This document shows, piece by piece, positions 1 to 5,431 of a stretch of 9,661 nt of DNA. The stretch is from the NCBI GenBank assembly GCA_003219395.1, contig QHOR01000066.1, positions 1 to 9,661 on the forward strand, in the 5' to 3' direction. This DNA is from Verrucomicrobiota bacterium. Lineage in GTDB: Bacteria > Verrucomicrobiota > Verrucomicrobiia > Chthoniobacterales > UBA10450. A program made the position numbers and the translations under genes. Below the pieces are notes generated by a model, which searched no databases, was not told the DNA's origin, and saw nothing but the letters and a program-made list of their open reading frames with translations. The number at the start of each line of letters is the position of its first letter. The first letter of the stretch is position 1.

Positions 1-612
1 GTTGGAGGCAATTAAAGCCCCAGTGCTGTCATGCAGCTCCAGCGTCGGATCTGCCAATATATCGGGAACACCATATTGCGTAAGCTCCGGGCCAATGGCG
101 CGCAGAATCACTCTCCTTGATTGTGTCCCTTGAACGATGACACCGCCAATCATCACGTTGTCACCTGTCTGCACAAAGCTGCGAGTACTAATGTTGCCCA
201 GTATTGAATTAGGCGCGGGACTGAGATCGTACACTTCCACAAGAGCAACTCCGGTCATGTTGGCCACACCACGCACGATCGCGGTGTAGCTACCCGGTGG
301 CAGATTTACAATCATCGCCGATTCCCTCAAGTCACTCGGTGCGTAGCCGCTAGCGCGAATAGCGGCGACTTGGTTCATGGTGATAATCCCACCGATGATC
401 GTTGTTCCCCAGTTATCGTTAGAGGCAATCAAAGCTCCTGTGTGGTCGTGCAGCTCCAGTGTGGGATTAGCGAGCGCGTTCGGAACGCCGTGTTGGGTCA
501 GCTCAGGACCAATCGCGCGAATGACTACCTTCTTTCGTTCAGCCCCTTGAACAATGAAGCCGCCAATCACCACGTTGTCGCCTGTCTGAACAAAGGCTCG
601 GGTGGAAATGTT
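1..612 (-). repeat. Tandem NISTR domains of the leftmost gene
   Basis: Two copies start at Asn codons at 612 and 195, spaced 139 codons. Each begins LGNISTR(A/S)FVQTGDNV and continues through IRAIGPEL or LRAIGPEL. The second half (LHD.TGALIASN, then ESA.I..LPPG.YTAIVRG) resembles bacterial pre-peptidase C-terminal (PPC-like) beta-sandwiches; that similarity is my inference from pattern only. Confidence 0.75.
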
Positions 613-2028
613 TCCGAGAGTTGAGATGGGGCCCGCTTCCACTGTTCCAAGGCCACGCCCAAACTCAGGTAGGATATGTGGGGCACTGCTCATTGGGCCT
701 CCGTATACACCGGGCGGTTGCGAAACGCCGTTGACCTTTAAAGAGGCGATGACGTCTGGAGGCCCGGCAAAGTCGAGTTTGATAATTGAGCCGCTTACGA
801 GATTGAGACCGGCGGTATTGGCAATGCAGTGGTTGCTTTGCAACGTGAGCACTCCGCTGCCGATCTTCGTCAGCGAACCGGTTCCCGAGATCACACCAGA
901 GAAAGAAGTGTTGAGGCCGTTTGTGCCCACTCTCAGGTTATTAGCTCCTAAGACAACATTTCCTGAGTCTTCGAGAGAGCCGACGGTGATGCCCCCTTGA
1001 TGGCCGCTAATGTCCAAGTAACCATTGTCGAAAACCTTCACCCGCGCGGTGCCGCCCGTCGAAGCACCACTAAAAAAGATCGCACCGTCCCCATATACCC
1101 CCCCATTAGCGATAAGGGTTGCGCTGTCGGCAGTTGATGAACCCGTGAAGATGGTCTCGCCTGCGAAATCGCCGGCTTGGTTGGTGATAGTTGCGTGACC
1201 GGCAGTCGATGCGTCGTTGAAGATTGTCAGGGCGCTGCCAGCGGTGGAGGCGGGACCGCTTCCAAAGTTATCGATGGAAGCGTTGGCCGCAGTTGATGTG
1301 TCATTGAAAATTGTTTGGCCGCCATAACCATGTGACCCACCAGCTCCGCGGTTGCTGATGCCGGCCTGGTCGGCAGTCGATGCACCGTTGAAAATCGTTT
1401 GACCGATGCCGCCGTAAAACTCCAGTTCTGCGCTAGCGTTTACGATCGAAGCGCCGCCCGCACTCGACGTATCGTTGAAGATTGTGTCGCCGGTCGACAC
1501 TTCAGGTGGCAATCTACCCCCGTTAACAATGGACATGTGAGCGCTGGCCGCAGTCGAAGCGTTGTAGAAGATTATCTGGCCTGAATTCGCAACTTGGAAA
1601 TTTTGCTCAACGCTGCTGTTGATATCGACTCCCGTGCCGCTGATGATCAGTTGACCGCCGCACGAAGGACCGTTGCACGCTCCGATGGAGAAAACGTAAG
1701 GGGCGGAGTTCGAAGTGAACACGATGCTGTTCACCTCCTCTGATGTCGAAATGTTCACGTCTCCTTGGGAGGACTGAGCAAACGTCGCGATATCGGACGG
1801 ACCATTGGGCGGCCCGCCTGGCGTCCAGTTGTTAGCGTTTTCCCAAGCCGAATTCTGCGGCGACGACAGCCAGGTCGCGCTGCCTGCAAGGCTGACTTGA
1901 GCACAGAGCAGCAGCAGGACCGCGGCTATGCTGCGGATGATGTGTCCGCTGATCCTGGCCGTTGTTTGAATGGGAGTCAGTCGTTCCAGAAAATCCTTCG
2001 AAATCGCGGCGAAAACGTTAGGAATCAT
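1..2028 (-). CDS. Secreted beta-strand-repeat protein with C-terminal NISTR domains (3' end outside window)
   Basis: The reading frame is open from an ATG at 2028 to the window edge, giving 676 codons without a stop, so the C-terminus is missing. A signal peptide has its hydrophobic core at about residues 30-43 (SIAAVLLLLCA) and likely cleavage after VSLA (residue 48), behind a long 29-residue n-region. Next comes a SATWLSSPQNSAWENANNW segment, then about seven rungs of the form TIFN-D-x-STA-x-x-A (residues 150-322). A strand repeat typical of autotransporter passengers follows (SLTKIGSGVLTLQS, near residue 385). Two tandem NISTR domains begin at residues 473 and 612, the second cut by the edge. 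The passenger should fold as a beta-solenoid. No autotransporter barrel is visible, so secretion route and anchoring are unknown. It is a close paralogue of the gene at 2194-3948: 48 of 59 residues match by hand count across the start of the mature region. No Shine-Dalgarno precedes the ATG, but no other start keeps the signal peptide. Confidence 0.85.
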   Translation of the reverse strand, partial: MIPNVFAAISKDFLERLTPIQTTARISGHIIRSIAAVLLLLCAQVSLAGSATWLSSPQNSAWENANNWTPGGPPNGPSDIATFAQSSQGDVNISTSEEVNSIVFTSNSAPYVFSIGACNGPSCGGQLIISGTGVDINSSVEQNFQVANSGQIIFYNASTAASAHMSIVNGGRLPPEVSTGDTIFNDTSSAGGASIVNASAELEFYGGIGQTIFNGASTADQAGISNRGAGGSHGYGGQTIFNDTSTAANASIDNFGSGPASTAGSALTIFNDASTAGHATITNQAGDFAGETIFTGSSTADSATLIANGGVYGDGAIFFSGASTGGTARVKVFDNGYLDISGHQGGITVGSLEDSGNVVLGANNLRVGTNGLNTSFSGVISGTGSLTKIGSGVLTLQSNHCIANTAGLNLVSGSIIKLDFAGPPDVIASLKVNGVSQPPGVYGGPMSSAPHILPEFGRGLGTVEAGPISTLGNISTRAFVQTGDNVVIGGFIVQGAERKKVVIRAIGPELTQHGVPNALANPTLELHDHTGALIASNDNWGTTIIGGIITMNQVAAIRASGYAPSDLRESAMIVNLPPGSYTAIVRGVANMTGVALVEVYDLSPAPNSILGNISTRSFVQTGDNVMIGGVIVQGTQSRRVILRAIGPELTQYGVPDILADPTLELHDSTGALIASN
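1060..1580 (-). repeat. Seven beta-solenoid rungs (TIFN-x-x-STA motif)
   Basis: Seven degenerate units each encode a core of the form (Q/E/D)TIFN(D/G)(A/T)STA followed by an Ala-rich turn. They are spaced about 20-30 codons apart. The paralogue has only three comparable rungs (about 3439-3624), so rung number differs between the two genes. Confidence 0.7.
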
Positions 2029-2044
2029 GCCGGTAGGAAAGTGC

Positions 2045-2129
2045 CCCCGAGGATAATTGGATGACGACAAACCTGTCAAGACAACGTTTCGTGGGAACGA
2101 AAGGAGACAGATCGTATGACGCAACGCCT
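2045..2129 (-). repeat. Duplicated intergenic element, copy A (upstream of the leftmost gene)
   Basis: This copy aligns with 9220-9304 at 75 of 85 bases plus one single-base gap (hand count). It contains a nested inverted repeat: outer arms 2073-2077 and 2106-2110 (CTGTC/GACAG), inner arms 2087-2092 and 2097-2102 (TTTCGT/ACGAAA) with a 4-base loop. Both pairs of arms are unchanged in copy B while the loop differs. The outer arm overlaps a TTGACA box reading toward the gene at 2028. Weaker similarity continues to about 2145. Confidence 0.85.
2050..2079 (-). promoter_or_regulatory. Candidate promoter for the leftmost gene
   Basis: Reading leftward, TTGACA (2079-2074), an 18-base spacer and TATCCT (2055-2050) give a sigma-70-like pair. 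Expected transcription start near 2043 leaves a leader of roughly 15 bases before the ATG at 2028, too short for a clear ribosome site; none is seen. The -35 box is part of the nested inverted repeat, which suits a repressor or activator site. Confidence 0.45.
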
Positions 2130-2170
2130 CCAGCGTAATACGCCAACACAATGGCGCGCCTGCTTTGAGG

Positions 2171-2185
2171 CGCTAGCTCTTAGCG
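2171..2185 (-). terminator. Small hairpin just after the 584-residue gene
   Basis: CGCTA/TAGCG with a 5-base loop begins 9 bases past the stop codon. No T-run follows, so it is at best a weak terminator or transcript-end stabiliser. Confidence 0.22.
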
Positions 2186-2193
2186 AGGAGCGA

Positions 2194-3948
2194 TCAATCC
2201 AAATCGTACACTTCTACGAGTGCTACGCCTGTGGTATTGCTTACACCGCGGACGATCGCGGTGTAGTTACCTGGTGGCAATGTTGCGATGATCGCAGACT
2301 CCATTGGATCCGTTGGAGCATGGCCGCTGTTGATGATGTCCTGTACGTTGGGCCCATCCATCCAGTTATCGTTAACGGCAATCAAACCTCCGGTGCTGTT
2401 ATGCAAATCCAATATGGGGTCAGCCAACGGATTGGGAACACCGTGTTGAGCGAGTTCAGGACCAATGGCACGCACGATCACCTTCTTCGGCCCGCTTCCT
2501 GTAATAATAAATCCGCCAATCATCACATCGGCGCCGCCCTGTACCAAACCCCTGGTGCTAATATTGCCTAGAACTGAACTATTCAGACCCCATTCGTCGA
2601 CTTCCACTAGTGCAACCCCCGTGGTGTTGTTCACTCCCCGCACGATGGCAGTGTAATTCCCCGGCTCCAGGTCTGCGATGATTGTTGACTCCCTTGAGTC
2701 TGTAGGAGCAAACCCGATCTCTTGGATCAGATCTTCCTGTGGACAGCAGATAATCCCGCCTACTATCGTATGAATCCAGTCATCGTTAGAAGCAATCAAA
2801 GCTCCGGTCGCATCGTGCAGTCCCAACTTAGGGTTAGCGAGAGCGTTCGGAACACCATAGTGGGTGAGCTCAGGCCCAATCGCGCGAATAACCACCTCCT
2901 TAGACAAAGGGCCTTGGACGATAAATCCGCCAATCATCACGCTGTCGCCAGTCTCCACAAGGGCACGCGTAGAAATGTTCGCGAGTGTTGAAGGGCGCAC
3001 TTGGACTGTCCCAGAACCCGCAAACTCAGGAATGACATGTGGTGCGCCACTTATTGGACCTCCATACAAGCCCGGTGACTGCGAAATGCCGTTCACCACT
3101 AAGGAGGCAATTACATCCGGCGAGCCAGTAAACTCGAGATTGATAATTGAGCCGCTTACCAGAATCAGACCAACGGTGTCCCCGATTGTGTAACTGCTTT
3201 GCAAAGTGAGTACACCACTGCCGATCTTAGCTAGCGAACCGCGGTGCCCATCGTTCCAGATCTGGCCAGAAAAAGTGGTGTCGATGTTGTTCGCACCCAC
3301 AGTCAGGTCGTTTGGTCCTAAAAAAATATTTCCATCGCCCTCGATAGAACCGACTGTCACACCGGACTGGTGATGGCTAATGTCCACGAAACCATTTGGC
3401 TCCCTGGACGGATATCCAGCAAAAACTCTCACCCGTGCAACGCCACCGCGCGACGCACCATTAAAAACAATCCCGCCGGCACCCTCATCAAAGTAATCCC
3501 CTCCCCAAGCTTCAAGCGTTGCGGCTTCGGCGGTCGATGAATCATTGAAGATAATTGCGCCCCGGCCGCCTATTCTGGTCGCACCACCGGCAGTCGATGT
3601 GTTGTTGAAGATTATCTGACCTCCGTCACCAGCCAGGAAGCTTTGCAAAACGCTACTGTTGTTGCTGATTCCGATGCCACTAAAAATCAGTTCGGCCCGA
3701 ACGCCGGGGGCACTCGGTGAGAGGTTTAACGTGAAAGAGTCGGAAGCTGAGGTGAACACGATCCTATTCACCTCTACCGACGTCGCGATGTTCACCTGTG
3801 TCTGCGAAGACTGAGCGAACGTTGCAATATCGGATGGCCCATTGGGCGGCCCGCCTGGCGTCCAATTGTTGGGATTCTCCCAGGCCGAGTCCTGCGGCGC
3901 CGCCAGCCAGCTTGCGCTGCTCGCGAAGCTGAATTGACCAGTTAACAA
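2194..3948 (-). CDS. Secreted beta-strand-repeat protein with two C-terminal NISTR domains; start displaced by frameshift
   Basis: This 584-codon frame begins at a TTG (3948) and ends with TGA at 2194-2196. The mature region opens with SASWLAAPQDSAWENPNNW, closely matching the paralogue at 1-2028. It has three rungs of the IIFNxxSTAxxA type (residues 109-170) where the paralogue has about seven. An autotransporter-type strand repeat (SLAKIGSGVLTLQS, residues 238-251) follows, then NISTR domains starting at residues 324 and 462, ending in VALVEVYDLD. The first NISTR domain carries a Cys-Cys pair (residues 401-402) absent from the other copies. The second lacks the IIGGII insert seen in most copies. 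From the TTG there is no signal peptide. A proper one with an ATG at 4006 lies upstream in another frame and needs a +1 shift, so the TTG is only a formal start. Role: probably a secreted or surface beta-solenoid protein; ligand unknown. Confidence 0.85.
   Translation of the reverse strand: MLTGQFSFASSASWLAAPQDSAWENPNNWTPGGPPNGPSDIATFAQSSQTQVNIATSVEVNRIVFTSASDSFTLNLSPSAPGVRAELIFSGIGISNNSSVLQSFLAGDGGQIIFNNTSTAGGATRIGGRGAIIFNDSSTAEAATLEAWGGDYFDEGAGGIVFNGASRGGVARVRVFAGYPSREPNGFVDISHHQSGVTVGSIEGDGNIFLGPNDLTVGANNIDTTFSGQIWNDGHRGSLAKIGSGVLTLQSSYTIGDTVGLILVSGSIINLEFTGSPDVIASLVVNGISQSPGLYGGPISGAPHVIPEFAGSGTVQVRPSTLANISTRALVETGDSVMIGGFIVQGPLSKEVVIRAIGPELTHYGVPNALANPKLGLHDATGALIASNDDWIHTIVGGIICCPQEDLIQEIGFAPTDSRESTIIADLEPGNYTAIVRGVNNTTGVALVEVDEWGLNSSVLGNISTRGLVQGGADVMIGGFIITGSGPKKVIVRAIGPELAQHGVPNPLADPILDLHNSTGGLIAVNDNWMDGPNVQDIINSGHAPTDPMESAIIATLPPGNYTAIVRGVSNTTGVALVEVYDLD
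2197..2979 (-). repeat. Tandem NISTR domains of the 584-residue protein
   Basis: Two copies start at residues 324 and 462 of the protein. They are the most divergent pair in the window: the first reads DDWIHTIVGGIICCPQED, the second has NDNWMDGPNVQDI with no GGII insert. Both keep the NISTR opening, the RAIGPEL core and NYTAIVRGV.NTTGVALVEV. Confidence 0.75.
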
Positions 3949-4006
3949 GCATCGCCCCCACGATGCTGTGAACGATGTTACCCGTGTTTCTCCCTTTTGT
4001 GTTCAT
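3944..4006 (-). other. Out-of-frame signal peptide segment of the 584-residue protein
   Basis: An ATG at 4006 starts MNTKGRNTGNIVHSIVGAML, a basic n-region followed by a hydrophobic core. This aligns at DNA level with the signal peptide of the paralogue at 2028 (GGxxACATCxTxCxCAGCATxG is shared). The frame then runs into unrelated sequence, while the body is one nucleotide out. Over the same stretch, from the shared GG to the conserved tryptophan codon, this gene is two bases shorter than the paralogue. Dropping one G from the five-G run (C's at 3955-3959 on the plus strand) would join the ATG to the body and give a signal peptide ending near FSFA. It could be a true mutation, a sequencing indel, or recoding. 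Confidence 0.6.
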
Positions 4007-4018
4007 ACGTACCTGGTG

Positions 4019-4054
4019 ATTCTAGTTAATTGGCAAGAGCGATGGAAATCTTGC
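4019..4054 (-). promoter_or_regulatory. Candidate promoter with inverted repeat upstream of the 584-residue protein
   Basis: TAGAAT (4024-4019) is a good -10 box, with TTTCCA (4048-4043) 18 bases upstream as a poor -35. An inverted repeat GCAAGA/TCTTGC (4033-4038 and 4049-4054, 10-base gap) overlaps the spacer and -35. The predicted transcript would start only a few bases before the ATG at 4006, which supports that ATG over the TTG at 3948. Confidence 0.3.
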
Positions 4055-4107
4055 GAATTACAAAACAAGTCGGAACATACCCGATACCTCTCTACTCATT
4101 GTCTTAG

Positions 4108-5349
4108 TCAGTTGGCAATTCTAGTGATGTTCAGAACCGTTTGCGCTGCGGGCTTGAGCACTTCAAGTTGTGCGCTCAGCTTTTGTAGACCTGCACCAAG
4201 TGCTTCAATTTGGTTTTGCTGCCGCGCGGCATTTGCCTGCAGTTCCTTCTTTAACTCAGTAATGATCGCTTGCTGTTCCTCTACTTCACGATGCTCCTTG
4301 AGAAACTCGTTAAGCAACATGGCGTTCACCGCTTCGTAGCGAACCGTATAAGGCTTCCCTTCCTCATCCGGCAGCACTAACGCCGGATTCACCTTTGCGA
4401 CTTCTTCGGCAATCAAGCCAAATTGTTGTGTGCCTTTGCTGTCCGTTTTGTAGTGGAATGTGACCGGTCGGAGCGACATTATTGCTTCACTGGCTTTATC
4501 CATAGTGGCGATGTCCTTCTTGAATCGCTCGGAAGAGGCCACGGTCCCAAGCTGGCCATCAGCAGAGACTACGACCGGCGCCGTTGTGCCATTTTGTGTA
4601 GTCACACCATAGACGTTGCCAAGCCAAGTACTATTGCTCACATCATCACCTACGACGTTCGCGCCGATACAGATAACATTGTCCGCTGTGATAATATGCA
4701 TTCCAGCGTTAGCGCCCAAAGCGAGATTGTTGCTGCCGCTGGCGTTGAGATAGAGTGCAAGGTGCCCGGTGGCCGTGTTTTCGCCGCCACTGCTGTTGCG
4801 ATCGCACGCGGCATAACCGATAGCCGTATTGCCGTTGCCAGTCGTGTTGTGCTCGAGCGCGTTACTACCAATCCCCGTGTTTACCCCTGCGGTGGTGTTA
4901 TAAGTCAACGCACCGGCACCAATGGCGGTGTTGTTTTCGCCGATCGTGCTGCGCCAAAGCGCTTGAGCACCGACCGCCGTGTTGAAGGAGCCGCTGGTGT
5001 TCCACACCAACGCCTTGTAACCATCGGCCGTGTTTCCCAAACCCTGCAAGTTGCTGAACAGGGAGAAAGCGCCAGTGGCTGTGTTTTGCCCACCGATAGT
5101 GTTGCTATAGAGGGCTTGAAAACCAGTCCCGGTATTGCTCCCGCCAGTCGTGTCCTGATAAAGCACCTGGGCCCCCAGAGCGGTGTTCGATACCCCGCTG
5201 CTGAGGTGGAACAGCGCGTTCGTGCCCTCTGCGGTGTTGTTACCAGGATAGCCTCCATCGGGTGCCGGACTGACTGCTTGCAATTGTGGCAAGAACCCAG
5301 CGCAGATCAGTGAAAATGTAATGAATATTGGTCGCCCTATTGTCTTCAT
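4108..5349 (-). CDS. YadA-head-like repeat protein with C-terminal S74 intramolecular chaperone domain
   Basis: This is a 413-residue protein from an ATG at 5349. The signal peptide is residues 1-25 (core IFITFSLICAGFL, cleavage near LQA-VSPAP). Residues 36-215 hold about a dozen short repeats around NTAxGxxAL, the pattern of trimeric left-handed beta-roll heads such as YadA. Residues 270-350 match the S74 peptidase/chaperone family first known from phage endosialidase tails: SSERFKKDI, then LRPVTFHYK, FGLIAEEVAKVNPALV and YEAVNAMLLNEFLKE. Ser272 and Lys277 are five residues apart, as expected for the self-cleaving Ser-Lys dyad. Residues 350-395 look like a coiled coil that would trimerise. 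By family knowledge the S74 domain drives trimer folding of the upstream stalk and may then cleave itself off. No YadA membrane anchor or NISTR domain is present. The coding-strand context is a secreted-protein cluster with no phage structural genes, so I read it as a bacterial surface or extracellular fibre. Confidence 0.88.
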   Translation of the reverse strand: MKTIGRPIFITFSLICAGFLPQLQAVSPAPDGGYPGNNTAEGTNALFHLSSGVSNTALGAQVLYQDTTGGSNTGTGFQALYSNTIGGQNTATGAFSLFSNLQGLGNTADGYKALVWNTSGSFNTAVGAQALWRSTIGENNTAIGAGALTYNTTAGVNTGIGSNALEHNTTGNGNTAIGYAACDRNSSGGENTATGHLALYLNASGSNNLALGANAGMHIITADNVICIGANVVGDDVSNSTWLGNVYGVTTQNGTTAPVVVSADGQLGTVASSERFKKDIATMDKASEAIMSLRPVTFHYKTDSKGTQQFGLIAEEVAKVNPALVLPDEEGKPYTVRYEAVNAMLLNEFLKEHREVEEQQAIITELKKELQANAARQQNQIEALGAGLQKLSAQLEVLKPAAQTVLNITRIAN

Positions 5350-5359
5350 GGACGCGGAG

Positions 5360-5387
5360 TGTGTAAAAAATCATCCCCGCGTGTCAA
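5360..5387 (-). promoter_or_regulatory. Candidate promoter for the S74 protein gene
   Basis: TTGACA (5387-5382), 16 bases and a weak TACACA (5365-5360) precede the ATG at 5349. This would make the transcript nearly leaderless, in keeping with the absence of a Shine-Dalgarno. Confidence 0.3.
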
Positions 5388-5411
5388 TTGAATTCGCCGC
5401 AACAGCAAATC

Positions 5412-5425
5412 CCGATTCAAATCGG
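5412..5425 (-). terminator. Small hairpin just after the kelch/beta-helix gene
   Basis: CCGAT/ATCGG around a 4-base loop lies 6 bases past the stop at 5432. No T-run follows, so termination here is doubtful. Confidence 0.22.
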
Positions 5426-5431
5426 TGAATG

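Noticed and set aside
602..1000. Plus-strand 132-codon frame opposite the leftmost gene
   Set aside because: Its minus-strand counterpart encodes clear NISTR and strand-repeat motifs; similar shadow frames recur opposite each paralogous copy.
2116..2205. Relic of an IS66-type accessory gene (TPTQWRACFEA resembles its N-terminus)
   Set aside because: Only about 10 residues fit, the second copy at 9292 does not keep them, and no terminal inverted repeats or transposase are present.
1..3948. Classical type V autotransporters
   Set aside because: Passenger-type strand repeats are present, but no C-terminal 12-strand barrel or final aromatic residue is seen; the complete protein ends in VALVEVYDLD.
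4423..5313. Plus-strand 296-codon frame opposite the S74 protein gene
   Set aside because: It is antisense to well-supported repeats and an S74 domain; its length comes from the repetitive, stop-poor complementary sequence and no recognisable protein motif appears.
4108..5349. Prophage tail fibre gene
   Set aside because: The S74 domain alone suggests phage, but there is a signal peptide and no neighbouring phage structural, lysis or integrase gene.
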